A model generated the notes under the pieces. That model did not search any database and was not told the DNA's origin. It saw nothing but the letters and a program-made list of their open reading frames with translations. A stretch of 64,000 nucleotides of DNA, from positions 1 to 64,000 of the forward strand of contig NZ_JAMXLR010000026.1 of assembly GCF_024054565.1 (NCBI RefSeq), written 5' to 3'. Shown one piece after another: positions 31,053 to 40,140 of this stretch (position 1 is its first letter; each line of letters begins with the position of its first letter). Made by a program: the position numbers and the translations under genes. Origin of the DNA: Aeoliella straminimaris (GTDB lineage: Bacteria; Planctomycetota; Planctomycetia; Pirellulales; Lacipirellulaceae).

Positions 31053-31424
31053 TGGTCTACCTTCTTACCTAGTGGAAAGTGGAACGGATCGTCCAATGTT
31101 CACAAGCCTTCAAAGTGCTGGTCCCAAAACGATCATAGACCACCCTGTGCGCAGTCCCGTTGTGGGTGTCCACAAAACCCCGGGGGGTTGCGTCCCATAG
31201 AAAGCCAGAGATTCGATACAACTGGTAGAACAAATGGCAGCTTGAATGTGGCGATTCGGTTGATCCATATGTAGCTGCGCATCGCTCGCAAGACGAAACA
31301 GCCAGGTGGACTCTCGTTGTTCTCCATATTTGCCCGCCCAAGAAGCACAGGCTATGCTTGATCAACTTCGGTCCACGATCGACTTGAAGTGACCGGCGTC
31401 ACGTACGCAAACACCTTGGCCACG
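31053..31424. other. Divergent intergenic/leader region
   Basis: No gene is supported. The region must contain the promoter of the ANTAR regulator (minus) and probably that of the Tad operon (plus). A small hairpin AAGCA/TGCTT around 31346-31362 and GTGAC/GTCAC at about 31389-31402 precede the terminator. I could not identify the canonical pair of hexaloop hairpins with A1 and G4 that ANTAR proteins recognise. Confidence 0.5.
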
Positions 31425-31466
31425 AAAGCCTCCACCGCGCTGTTGAGCGTTGTGGGGGCTTTTTTT
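31425..31466 (+). terminator. Strong intrinsic terminator in the Tad operon leader
   Basis: AAAGCCTCCACCGCGCT (31425-31441) pairs with the complementary strand 31446-31462 across a GTTG loop. There are 17 paired positions with one mismatch and two G-U pairs, followed by a T run to 31466. It terminates plus-strand transcripts and lies 68 bp before the first Tad gene, with no plus-strand gene upstream. It is therefore either a leader attenuator or the end of a small RNA gene. Confidence 0.8.
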
Positions 31467-31534
31467 ATGCGCGCCGTCCAAGGGGGGGGAAGATCAGCGC
31501 CAATGTAGTCCGTTCTCGCGCGATGAGGCAACGC

Positions 31535-32737
31535 ATGGAAACTTGGATACTGACAGAGAATGAAACACTAAGCGGGAATCTCCACGATGCACTGGCACAT
31601 TCGGGGATTGTCTGTCCTGAGGAACGGATCCTCGACCTGGCTTCGCTGCCGGAATGGAAGGATGTGCTGAAGCAAGCCCAGGGCGTGTTGTTCGTGGTCG
31701 TGCAGCGGTTCGGCAAGGATCACTGCAATCTGGTGCGGTACCTTCGTAACGTTGTCGAGCGGGATACCACGATTGCGATTGCAAGTGCATCGACCGACGA
31801 CATGGCAGTCGTGCAGGCGGTGCGGGTAGGGGCCAACGACTTTCTGGCACTCAACGAATGGCTGACCGACGAGGTGGTAAGTTTCCTCGGCCGTCTGCGC
31901 GAGTCGCAGCGGCAAGACGGCGACGAAGGCACCGTGGTCACGGTGATTCCCTGCCAGTCGGCAAGCGACGCCAGCCTGACCACGCTTAACCTATCGGGCG
32001 TGTTCTCGATGCTGGAGGGATCCTGCATGGTCTGCGATATGCACTTTCGTGGAAGCGACCTGGCCCTGCGGCTGAAGCTGGACCACCGCCACAATGTGGT
32101 CGATCTACTGACCCAGGCCGACGTTATCGACGAAGGCATGCTGCGTCAGGTTCTCGTAGAACACGCCAGCGGTATTAGTCTGCTACCCGGCCCCGATCTA
32201 TTTGCCGATCTGGCGGGCATTCAAATGCCGCTGTGCCGCGATGTTGTGGCACTGGCACGGTCATGCTGGCCAATTGTCACGGTGAACACCGAAAGCGTGT
32301 ACCAGGCTAGACAAGTTGGTGTGCTGGGCATGAGCGACGTCGTGGTGCTGGCTATTCGCCTGGACATCGCCTCGGTTCACCGCGCCAAGCAAGCCATCAC
32401 GATGCTCTTGGAGAGCAACGTACCGCGCGCAAGCATACATATTGTTGCCGTGGGGGCAGGTATCGCTGGCGAATTGCCGGCTAACTCGGTGAAGAAGATT
32501 CTGCAGGTCGACAACTTCCACTGCGTCCCCGAAGATCAGGAAGCAGTGGTCAAGTCGACGAACATTGGCAATCCGCTTGTCTTCGAGCAGCCTAACTGCA
32601 AGACAGCCAAGGCCTTTCGCGCATGCGCCGAATCGCTACTCGGCATCGAAGCACCGGCAAAGACCTCTACTCTGCCACTGAGCGGCTTGCGGGCCGCCAG
32701 CTTTCTGGCGATCAGCGCACTAATGCTTTGCAGTTAA
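31535..32737 (+). CDS. CpaE/TadZ-like pilus localisation protein without Walker A
   Basis: The product of 400 aa has an N-terminal atypical receiver-like domain (about 1-120) and a MinD-like domain after it, the CpaE/TadZ architecture. Where a P-loop would be expected (VTVIPCQSASDASLTTLNL) the Gly-Lys-Thr residues are missing, so ATP binding by that motif is unlikely. Other MinD-like features remain, such as DMHFRGSDLALRL and DVVVLAIRLDIASV. CpaE/TadZ places the pilus machine at a cell pole or site. The ATG at 31535 is preferred over 31523 because GAGG at 31525-31528 is 6 nt before it. First gene of the Tad operon; cpaF starts 39 bp after it. Confidence 0.8.
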   Translation: METWILTENETLSGNLHDALAHSGIVCPEERILDLASLPEWKDVLKQAQGVLFVVVQRFGKDHCNLVRYLRNVVERDTTIAIASASTDDMAVVQAVRVGANDFLALNEWLTDEVVSFLGRLRESQRQDGDEGTVVTVIPCQSASDASLTTLNLSGVFSMLEGSCMVCDMHFRGSDLALRLKLDHRHNVVDLLTQADVIDEGMLRQVLVEHASGISLLPGPDLFADLAGIQMPLCRDVVALARSCWPIVTVNTESVYQARQVGVLGMSDVVVLAIRLDIASVHRAKQAITMLLESNVPRASIHIVAVGAGIAGELPANSVKKILQVDNFHCVPEDQEAVVKSTNIGNPLVFEQPNCKTAKAFRACAESLLGIEAPAKTSTLPLSGLRAASFLAISALMLCS

Positions 32738-32776
32738 CAGCATTCAGGGTCACATCCATTACCGGGGGGATAGTAT

Positions 32777-34120
32777 ATGGCGGCGTTAGTAAAGCCGGGC
32801 GCTCAGGGCGATGAGACCAGGGGACGAGACCAAGATCTGCAGCGTCTGAAAGAGAAACTGCACGAGCAGTTGATCAATGGAGTCGACTTCGCGGTCTTGC
32901 GGTCGGTTGACGAAAAGGTACTTCGCGAAGAGTTACGCCGGGGAGCGGCCGAGTTGTGCAGTGCCCACCTGGGTCTGATCAGCCAATCGGAGCGGACGCG
33001 TCTGGTTGACGAACTGGTCGACGAAGCCCTGGGATTGGGACCGCTGGAACCTCTGATGCACGACCCAACGATTTCCGACATACTGATCAATGGTCCGAAG
33101 TGTGTCTATGTCGAACGGCGGGGGCAACTGGAGTCGACCTCTGTTGAATTCCGCGACAACGATCATCTAGTCCAAATAGTGCAGCGCATTGCTGGCAAGG
33201 TGGGCAGAAGGCTCGATGAGTCGAGTCCAATGGTCGACGCCCGCTTGCAGGATGGCAGCCGCCTGAACGCGGTGATTCAACCATTGGCCCTGGATGGGGC
33301 ACTGGTTTCGATTCGTCGGTTCGCTGCCCGACCCTTCACGCCTGAGGACCTGATCGCCCGCAAAGCGGCATCGCCTCAGATGATGGAGTTTATGGCCGCT
33401 TGCGTGAAAAGCCGCCTTAACATCCTCATTTCCGGCGGCACGGGTAGTGGCAAGTCGACCCTGCTCAACACTTTGTCAAGCTTCATACCCAGTACTGAAC
33501 GAATTGCGACCATCGAGGACGCTGCGGAACTCCGGCTGCAGCAACCTCATGTCGCGCGAATGGAAACACGTCCTCCCAACCTGGAAGGCAAAGGCGAAGT
33601 CACCTCGCGGGATCTTCTCAAGAATGCCCTGCGCATGCGGCCCGATCGCATTGTAGTGGGCGAATGCCGCGGAGAAGAAGCATTCGACATGCTGCAGGCG
33701 ATGAACACCGGCCATGAGGGGGGGATGTCGACCATTCATGCTAACGAAACTCGAGACGCCCTGACCCGCTTGGAAATGCTCGTAGGCATGGCGGCGCCCG
33801 AGCTGCCCATGTGGTTCATTCATCGCCAGATCGCCTCGGCGATTCATGTCGTGGTGCAAGTCGCACGACTTCCTTCAGGTGAACGCAAGATCCTGCAGAT
33901 TTCGGAAGTGACCGGCATTCATGGCGACACGATTAGTATGCATGACCTGTTCCAGTACAGGACTGGAGAGTCCGGCGACGACTCCGGAGGATTCGAAGCT
34001 TGCGGTATTCAACCCAACTGCCTGGCGCGGTTGCGTGAGAAGAAGATCACGCTGTCGCCTGGCCTTTTCGAGAAAAGCCGGCACGCATCCAATCGCCTCG
34101 ACTTTGTGAGAGGCCTCTAA
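32777..34120 (+). CDS. cpaF: Tad pilus assembly ATPase CpaF/TadA
   Basis: The product of 447 aa is a secretion ATPase of the GspE/VirB11 superfamily. An N-terminal helical domain (1-110) is followed by the core with Walker [10 protein letters not shown] at 220-228, an acidic [11 protein letters not shown]sp box near 246, Walker [10 protein letters not shown] near 291 and the His box [12 protein letters not shown] near 319. All catalytic motifs are intact. It powers assembly of Flp pili or Tad-dependent secretion at the inner membrane with TadB and TadC. A G-rich ribosome-binding site (32764-32770) precedes ATG 32777. Its stop codon overlaps the TadB start by one base (TAATG), showing translational coupling. 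Confidence 0.95.
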   Translation: MAALVKPGAQGDETRGRDQDLQRLKEKLHEQLINGVDFAVLRSVDEKVLREELRRGAAELCSAHLGLISQSERTRLVDELVDEALGLGPLEPLMHDPTISDILINGPKCVYVERRGQLESTSVEFRDNDHLVQIVQRIAGKVGRRLDESSPMVDARLQDGSRLNAVIQPLALDGALVSIRRFAARPFTPEDLIARKAASPQMMEFMAACVKSRLNILISGGTGSGKSTLLNTLSSFIPSTERIATIEDAAELRLQQPHVARMETRPPNLEGKGEVTSRDLLKNALRMRPDRIVVGECRGEEAFDMLQAMNTGHEGGMSTIHANETRDALTRLEMLVGMAAPELPMWFIHRQIASAIHVVVQVARLPSGERKILQISEVTGIHGDTISMHDLFQYRTGESGDDSGGFEACGIQPNCLARLREKKITLSPGLFEKSRHASNRLDFVRGL

Positions 34121-35061
34121 TGACTGCCGACTGGATACCCACCATTACCGTCGTGGCCGTGACGGTCGTCGTACTCTGTACGGCGCTCTTGCTGCAGGAG
34201 TGGCTCCGTCACCGCACTGCAATCAAGAAGCGCCTAGCCGAACTGGCTGGCAACGACGACGATGAACGATCGGTTTCGCTGTTCAAGGACCTGCGCCAAC
34301 TGCAGCAGCCTGGCATGTTCCAGCGGGAAACGTGGACCGAATGGCTGCGTCGCCAGATGGACCAGGCCGGCATCACGGCGCCGTTGCAATCCTTCGCCTG
34401 GAGCTGCGCCGCCATGGCAGGGTGCGCGGCGATAATTGGTGGATTGAAGAACTGGTGGCTGGCCGTGGTGCTCGCTCCTTTGGGTGGACTGGTGCCACTG
34501 GCGATCCTGTTGCTTCGCAGTCACCACCGCCAGCGAAAACTGTGCCGGCAGTTGCCTGAGGCTTTCGAGATGATCAGCCGCGCAGTGAAGGCCGGGCAGA
34601 CCGTCCCCGCCGCGCTGCAGATTATCGCGGAAGACTTCGAACAGCCCATCTCAACCGAGTTCGCCCAGTGCTATGAACAGCAGAACTTGGGCATGAGTCG
34701 CGAGTTGTCGCTGAGGAAGCTGGCCGAACGCTCCGGCATCATGGAACTACAGATCTTCGTCGTAGCGTTGTTGGTGCAAGCCAAGAGCGGCGGCGACCTG
34801 GTGCAGCTGCTTGACAATCTAGCGTTACTGATACGCAAACGCCTGAAGCTGCGAGAGCGAGTCCGGGCATTGACTGGCGAAGGGCGCATGCAAGCTATGG
34901 TGCTAATCGTGCTGCCATTGGTGGCCCTGGCTTCCATCGCCTACCTGTCCCCCGAATACGCCAGCGCCCTGTTCCAGCGGCCATGGCTATTGGCCATTAC
35001 CGCCTCGGCGCAAACGCTGGGAGCACTGTGGATTCGCAAGATCATCAACTTCGAATACTGA
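34120..35061 (+). CDS. tadB: Tad inner-membrane platform protein TadB
   Basis: The product of 313 aa has the TadB layout: an N-terminal membrane helix, a basic cytoplasmic region, paired helices around residues 95-130, the T2SSF domain with QLPEAFEMISRAVKAGQTVP and LVQAKSGGDLVQLLDNLA, RKRLKLRERVRALTGEGRMQA and two C-terminal helices. It forms the membrane platform on which CpaF acts. The start overlaps the cpaF stop by one base. It is followed by the partner TadC gene 13 bp downstream, the usual Tad gene order. Confidence 0.93.
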   Translation: MTADWIPTITVVAVTVVVLCTALLLQEWLRHRTAIKKRLAELAGNDDDERSVSLFKDLRQLQQPGMFQRETWTEWLRRQMDQAGITAPLQSFAWSCAAMAGCAAIIGGLKNWWLAVVLAPLGGLVPLAILLLRSHHRQRKLCRQLPEAFEMISRAVKAGQTVPAALQIIAEDFEQPISTEFAQCYEQQNLGMSRELSLRKLAERSGIMELQIFVVALLVQAKSGGDLVQLLDNLALLIRKRLKLRERVRALTGEGRMQAMVLIVLPLVALASIAYLSPEYASALFQRPWLLAITASAQTLGALWIRKIINFEY

Positions 35062-35074
35062 GAGGGGCCGTACC

Positions 35075-36001
35075 TTGTTCAATCCCTATGTACTCTCAAT
35101 GGTAGGCATCACGCTGTTCGCGGCGTGCGCTTACACGATTGCCGTTACCTTCGATCCCTATTGGGACCGTGTCCAGCAAAGACTCAACGAGCTCGATACG
35201 CCTGCTCAAGGTGGAAGCTCCGTAGGTGCTTCTTTCGACTCCCAATCGAAACAAAGCTGGCTTGCCTGGCTGGGACATTGGATCGACTTGCCAAAACAAG
35301 CTGATCGTCCCAGCCTCCAGCAACATCTGGCCAAGGCCGGCATCTATCACCCGAGTGCCGTGTCCTGGTTCATGATGGGCACCTTGGTCACTATTGGCGT
35401 GGTAACCATCAGCACGCTGGTGGGTGGCATGCTCCTGGGACTCGACTATCGCTATGCGATACTGCTGACTGCCGTGGTAGGTACGCTGGGGGCGTTCCTG
35501 CCGCGTGTGTGGTTGCACCAGGCCATTGCCAAGCAGCACCTGCAGTTGCGCCGGTCGCTGCCCGACCTCCTCGACCTGATGACTGTTTGCCTGCAGGGAG
35601 GGCTCAGCTTGCAGGAAACGATCCGCCGCGTGAGCGACGAGCTGAAGCTGGCGCATCCGTCGTTGGCAGCAGAGCTCGATATCGTGCAACGCGACGTCGA
35701 ACTCGGCTCCACGGTCGATCAAGCCTTGAAGCGGTTCGCAACGCGGTCGGGCTACGAAGGCGTACGTACCCTGAGCACCTTTATCCGCGAAGCCCAGCGG
35801 TTTGGAACCAACATCAGCGAGGCACTCCGCAGCCACGCCGACATGCTTCGCTCGCAACGGGAACAGTCGGCGGAAGAAAACGCCCAAAAGGCTGCGGTCA
35901 AGATTCTTCTGCCGACTCTGCTGCTGATCTTCCCTGCAATTTTCATCGTTGCCGTAGGTCCGGCAATCATTCAGATTCAACAAGCGTTCATGGCCGATTG
36001 A
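35075..36001 (+). CDS. tadC: Tad inner-membrane platform protein TadC
   Basis: The product of 308 aa is a T2SSF-domain protein with three or four membrane segments. Key stretches are RRSLPDLLDLMTVCLQGGLS, LQETIRRVSDELKLAHP, TFIREAQRFGTNISEAL and the conserved end AVKILLPTLLLIFPAIFIV. It pairs with TadB. The start is probably TTG 35075 because GAGGGG at 35063-35068 is well placed before it; the next candidate, ATG 35099, would cut into the first membrane helix. The TadE-like gene begins 2 bp after its stop. Confidence 0.93.
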   Translation: MFNPYVLSMVGITLFAACAYTIAVTFDPYWDRVQQRLNELDTPAQGGSSVGASFDSQSKQSWLAWLGHWIDLPKQADRPSLQQHLAKAGIYHPSAVSWFMMGTLVTIGVVTISTLVGGMLLGLDYRYAILLTAVVGTLGAFLPRVWLHQAIAKQHLQLRRSLPDLLDLMTVCLQGGLSLQETIRRVSDELKLAHPSLAAELDIVQRDVELGSTVDQALKRFATRSGYEGVRTLSTFIREAQRFGTNISEALRSHADMLRSQREQSAEENAQKAAVKILLPTLLLIFPAIFIVAVGPAIIQIQQAFMAD

Positions 36002-36003
36002 AG

Positions 36004-36456
36004 ATGGCTCAAAAGCTGACAAACCGCAAGCGTCGCCTCCGCCATCGAGCCATGCCCCGCCCTGGTGTGGTGGCCACCGAGTGCGCGCTCACCATGCCCA
36101 TCCTGCTCCTGCTGGGCTTGGCTACGGCGGACTTCGGCCGTGTGGCCCATTTTCACGAAACGGTGACGAATGCTGCTCGCACGGCGGCCGAAACCGGCGC
36201 CGGTCGGAGCTTCACTGACTTTACCAAAGCAAGCTGGGAGAACGACGTCCGCCAAGCGGCGTTGGACGAACTATCGTCGCTGTCCGCTTTCGACGAGAAC
36301 CAGGCGACCGTTACCATCGCCACCTCAATGGATGACGACGACCTGGCCCGCATCGTGGTGACGGTTAGCTATCCGTTCAGCACGACGGTCGCCTGGCCCG
36401 GACTCTCTTCCCAACTGCAACTTGAACACCGTGTGGAGTTCCGCCAATTCCGCTAG
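36004..36456 (+). CDS. TadE-like pseudopilin (first copy)
   Basis: The product of 150 aa has a basic N-terminus, then RPGVVATECALTMPILLLLG, the TadE pattern of a glycine, a glutamate at +5 and a hydrophobic helix, followed by FGRVAHFHETVTNAARTAAE. TadE proteins are minor pseudopilins processed by a TadV-type prepilin peptidase and needed for pilus or secretion assembly. The open frame continues far upstream inside tadC, but the ATG at 36004, 2 bp after the tadC stop, is the sensible start. It is directly followed by a second TadE-like gene. Confidence 0.88.
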   Translation: MAQKLTNRKRRLRHRAMPRPGVVATECALTMPILLLLGLATADFGRVAHFHETVTNAARTAAETGAGRSFTDFTKASWENDVRQAALDELSSLSAFDENQATVTIATSMDDDDLARIVVTVSYPFSTTVAWPGLSSQLQLEHRVEFRQFR

Positions 36457-36472
36457 TGCCCGTATCCTCCCT

Positions 36473-36937
36473 ATGAAACTCATCCGCACTGCAATTCGAA
36501 CTCGCCTCCAACCGCGCGGCGCTGCCGCGTTGGAGACGGCCTTTGTTTTGCCGGTGACGCTGCTCGTGGTGTTTGCCCTGCTCGACCTGGGACTGGCTGC
36601 ACTGCGATACAACACTCTGGTCGATGCCTCGCAACGTCTGGCTCGCGAAGCAGCAATGCATGGTGATTTGGCTCCGTCGGTTGCGGGGTCCTGGGGCCCT
36701 GCCACCTACACCGGCACGGCTGCCGACGCAGATGAGATTATGAACCCTATTCGGCAACATCTCCCCACGATGGCAGCCGATCTGGTTGCGGTCGAACTTA
36801 CGTGGCCCGATACCGGCAATTCGCCGCGCGATCGGATAGAGGTTGGATTGCGCTACCAGCATCAGCCACTCCTGCCTGTGTTTCCCTGGGGCACGCTCGA
36901 CCTGCAGTCCACCACAACAATGAGAATCGTCAACTAA
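36473..36937 (+). CDS. TadE-like pseudopilin (second copy)
   Basis: The product of 154 aa starts MKLIRTAIRTRLQPRGAAAL and continues ETAFVLPVTLLVVFALLDLG, so it has the same basic leader, Glu and hydrophobic helix as the preceding protein. Later segments such as ALRYNTLVDASQRLAREAA fit TadE or TadF. The open frame extends upstream to 36422, overlapping the previous gene, but ATG 36473 gives the proper short leader. It begins 16 bp after the first copy. Tandem TadE-like genes are common in planctomycete Tad clusters. Confidence 0.87.
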   Translation: MKLIRTAIRTRLQPRGAAALETAFVLPVTLLVVFALLDLGLAALRYNTLVDASQRLAREAAMHGDLAPSVAGSWGPATYTGTAADADEIMNPIRQHLPTMAADLVAVELTWPDTGNSPRDRIEVGLRYQHQPLLPVFPWGTLDLQSTTTMRIVN

Positions 36938-36940
36938 CGG

Positions 36941-38752
36941 ATGAAATCTGTGCGAAGTATCACCCTGACCAACCTTGGTGTCGGCTGCCAGTTGCGGCGC
37001 ACGTTGCGTGCCGAGCGTGACGGCAAGATCCTTGTTCTGCTGGCAATTATGTTGCCTACCCTGCTCGGCATCGCTGGCGTCGTGCTCGATGGGGGACTGA
37101 TTGCTTCGGAGCAGCGAAAGCTGCAGCACGCTGTGGATGCGGCCGCCATGGCTGCGGCAATGGACCTGCGGTTGTCGAAAACCGATGCCCAGGCTACTCA
37201 AACCGCCAGGGACGTGATTCAAACGGCAAACGGTTTCACGGACGCCACCATCACGGTAAACCTGCCGCCCGAATCAGGAGACTTCCAAGGGCAACTGGGC
37301 CATGTCGAAGTGATCGCCGAATCGACGTACTCCTCTCATATCATGGGGTTGCTCGACGGAGTTCTCGCGCACCAGCTTCGGGCTCGCTCCGTCAGTGGTG
37401 TACGAGATGTGACTTCCGGGGCCGCGATTGTTGTGTTGGACCCGAACCCTGGACAAATCGAGTACCCGTCATCCAGCCAGTTGCTAGCGGCACTGGATGA
37501 AGTGGCGCTGGTGGACGATGCGATCGACCAGTTGGGTCTGAACGATCTGCTGAGTTCCGTCCCCTTGATTGGTTCCACTGTTGCCAGTTTGCTGACCACT
37601 AATCTGCAGGACACGGTTCCCACCGAGGTGACCGGCCTGCTCGATGGCGTAATTGCCGCTACGCCCTCCTGGTCGGCGCCTGCGTTGATAGGTGGGCTCG
37701 AAGTGGAAGGCGCGGGGCAGTTCGAGGTGGATGGCGCTATCCTCATCAATACCGAGTGGGGCAGTCGGGATGAGGATGGTGGACCTGCCGGTTGCGATGC
37801 GGGACCTCCCTATGGCATTGCGTGCATGCCGCTCCTGCCGCTAACGTCGGTCCGCGCCCGTGACATTCGAGTGGTGGGTGGTGTCGACAACCCCGACCAC
37901 TACATGGCCTTCGCTGCGAACCAGCCCTCGCCGCTGCAGGCGAATCGTCTTCCCGTGCCGGACCCGCTGGAAGACCTCCCTGTGCCATCCTCGGCCAGCG
38001 ATGCCAATAACGTGGTGGCCACCGTCCACCATCCGGCGGATGTGGTGAAGATTGCTCTACCGGTTGAATTAGCCGACCAGATACTTGACAACGTCTACAA
38101 CGGGCTTCCGCTCTCACTGCGTTCGCTGCTAAACCCTCTCCTTACTCCCATTCGCAACCTGCTGACAAATGCTACCGTCGAACCTGGTGTCTACAATTCC
38201 CTCACGGTTATTGCTCCGGTGGGAGGCGTACAGTTTCTGCCGGGCGTGTACATCATCCGCGGATCGAACCCCGATATTGGTACCTCACTGACCATCGTTG
38301 GCCCGGTACAGGCCGAGGGGGTGATGTTCTACATCACCGATTCCGCCGATTTCAGCGCGGTCACCGGTCTGCCCGACGCCAAAGAATCGTCCGAAACCTC
38401 CCCGCCGGAAACGCTGTTGTCGAACGTCCCCAGCGTGTTGTTGGCCCCGTTACTACCCACGGCTCGCATCACCGGGCTGGACGATCCGACCAGCCCACTG
38501 GATGGAATGCTGATCTTTCAGAACCGTAATGACCGTCGTCCGATGGTCATCGATATCCAACAGATTCTGGGAGACAGCGATATCTCAGGCACCATTTACT
38601 CGAAGTGGGGCCACTTGTTGTTCGTGGGAGGATTCGGTGCGCATGACCTACGCTTCGTGAGTGGAACGGCGCGGATCGTGACCGTGACCAACACCACGTT
38701 ATCCCCCAACAATCTGCTGCCCGCAGCTCAAGATGTCCTGCTGCTCGAGTAG
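36941..38752 (+). CDS. TadG-like pilus-assembly/secretion-associated protein
   Basis: The product of 603 aa begins with a basic leader and a single membrane segment (ILVLLAIMLPTLLGIAGVVLD), followed by QRKLQHAVDAAAMAAAMDLR, the TadG N-terminal pattern. The rest is a long extracytoplasmic part with beta-rich segments (GVQFLPGVYIIRGSNPDIG, SDISGTIYSKWGHLLFVGGF) and two cysteines in PAGCDAGPPYGIACMP that could form a disulfide. No clear MIDAS motif of a vWA domain is seen. TadG proteins are thought to link the machine to the periplasm or outer layers. It begins 3 bp after the second TadE-like gene, so it belongs to the same transcript. Confidence 0.85.
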   Translation: MKSVRSITLTNLGVGCQLRRTLRAERDGKILVLLAIMLPTLLGIAGVVLDGGLIASEQRKLQHAVDAAAMAAAMDLRLSKTDAQATQTARDVIQTANGFTDATITVNLPPESGDFQGQLGHVEVIAESTYSSHIMGLLDGVLAHQLRARSVSGVRDVTSGAAIVVLDPNPGQIEYPSSSQLLAALDEVALVDDAIDQLGLNDLLSSVPLIGSTVASLLTTNLQDTVPTEVTGLLDGVIAATPSWSAPALIGGLEVEGAGQFEVDGAILINTEWGSRDEDGGPAGCDAGPPYGIACMPLLPLTSVRARDIRVVGGVDNPDHYMAFAANQPSPLQANRLPVPDPLEDLPVPSSASDANNVVATVHHPADVVKIALPVELADQILDNVYNGLPLSLRSLLNPLLTPIRNLLTNATVEPGVYNSLTVIAPVGGVQFLPGVYIIRGSNPDIGTSLTIVGPVQAEGVMFYITDSADFSAVTGLPDAKESSETSPPETLLSNVPSVLLAPLLPTARITGLDDPTSPLDGMLIFQNRNDRRPMVIDIQQILGDSDISGTIYSKWGHLLFVGGFGAHDLRFVSGTARIVTVTNTTLSPNNLLPAAQDVLLLE

Positions 38753-38799
38753 CTGTCGCCCCGAATACTCCACTACCGAAACGGCCGAGTCTGTGCCCC

Positions 38800-40101
38800 A
38801 TGCTCCGTACCATTCTTCAAAAAGTACTCTCTCCATCTCCGCGAGAATTGCGACCATTCGTCGACGCGCTGCTGGCAGCGGTGGACGATGCCGCACTGTG
38901 GGTCGATTCACGGGGAGTGGTCCGTATCTGTAACCAGAAGGCTCAGCACCTGCTGGCAAGCAGTCGCCGCAAGCTGGTTGGATCGAAGGTCAATCGGGTC
39001 CTCCCTTCCCTTTTCGCCGAGGGTTCTCAGGAATTGTTCGAAGGGCTGCTGCGAACCGGATCCACGTTCGCTACGCCGGAACGAATGGAGACGCTTGCGC
39101 TCGACGCCGAAGGTGTCACGTTTCCGGTGGTGCTCATCGTCAAGACGTTCGAAATGAGAGGCCGGTCGCACTACGTGCTACTAATCCGAGACGTCACACG
39201 ACGCCAGGCGGAGAAGAATGAGTTGGAGAGCTTCGCCAACCAACTGCTCATCACCAAAAAAGCGCTGGAGCAACAGAACCGACAACTCGAAGACCGTATC
39301 AAGTCCCGCACCGAGGAGTTGCGGGTGGCCAAGGAACAGGCCGAGTCCGCCAACGAGGCCAAGTCGTCATTCTTGGCAAACATGTCGCACGAACTGCGGA
39401 CCCCAATCCATGGCATCCTTGGATTTGCCAGGTTCGGCTGCCGACGATTCGAGGAGGCTCCCCGACCCAAACTGCTAGAGTACTTTCAGCAAATTGGCAC
39501 GTGTGGGAACACCTTGCTGAATCTGGTCAATCAACTTCTCGATCTGGCAAAACTCGAGTCCGGTGTGTTATCCATCGAGACAACCACCGCCAACCTGGCC
39601 GATGTGGCAGCCAGAGAAGTGCAAAGCCTGTCGGCCATAGCCGAAGAAAAGCAGGTGTCCATTCGACTCGATTGCAGTGAGTATCTGCCCGATGCAGTCA
39701 TGGATGTCGATCGAATCGGCCAGGTACTACGCAACCTGCTTAGCAACGCACTGAAAGTTTCCTGTCCAGGCGACACCATCGCGCTGCAAGTCGATAGCAA
39801 GGACGATTGCGTTCGCCTACGCGTCGTTGACGAGGGGCCAGGAATCCCCACGCACGAGCTCGATAGTATCTTCGATAAGTTCGTCCAGTCGACCCGGGCG
39901 GACGCCGGTGCGGGAGGCACCGGGCTGGGCTTGGCAATCTGCCGTGAGATCGTCCAGCTGCATAGAGGCCGTATCTGGGCCAACAACGAGAGTCCCTGCG
40001 GCGCGGCGGTCTGTTTCGAGATTCCTGTCCCCAACTTAGCGAACCCCGGTGAACAGACGACGCGGGTCGTCCACCAGGATCTTGTCGGTCAAAACACGTA
40101 A
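38800..40101 (+). CDS. PAS-domain sensor histidine kinase
   Basis: The product of 433 aa has a PAS domain (about 20-135: AALWVDSRGVVRICNQKAQH), a coiled-coil linker (about 138-185), HisKA with the phospho-acceptor His197 in [18 protein letters not shown] and HATPase with RNLLSNALKVSC, DEGPGIPTHELD and [13 protein letters not shown]. No membrane segment is present, so it should be a soluble kinase. It lies 47 bp after the TadG-like gene and 39 bp before a single-domain receiver, so the pair is likely co-transcribed with the Tad genes and may adjust pilus output. Confidence 0.93.
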   Translation: MLRTILQKVLSPSPRELRPFVDALLAAVDDAALWVDSRGVVRICNQKAQHLLASSRRKLVGSKVNRVLPSLFAEGSQELFEGLLRTGSTFATPERMETLALDAEGVTFPVVLIVKTFEMRGRSHYVLLIRDVTRRQAEKNELESFANQLLITKKALEQQNRQLEDRIKSRTEELRVAKEQAESANEAKSSFLANMSHELRTPIHGILGFARFGCRRFEEAPRPKLLEYFQQIGTCGNTLLNLVNQLLDLAKLESGVLSIETTTANLADVAAREVQSLSAIAEEKQVSIRLDCSEYLPDAVMDVDRIGQVLRNLLSNALKVSCPGDTIALQVDSKDDCVRLRVVDEGPGIPTHELDSIFDKFVQSTRADAGAGGTGLGLAICREIVQLHRGRIWANNESPCGAAVCFEIPVPNLANPGEQTTRVVHQDLVGQNT

Positions 40102-40140
40102 GTGAGATTTGTACTCCCCAAATAGAAACGAGCTGTATCC

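Noticed and set aside
35096..36022. 308-codon frame antisense to tadC
   Set aside because: It is the reverse-strand shadow of a clear TadC gene.
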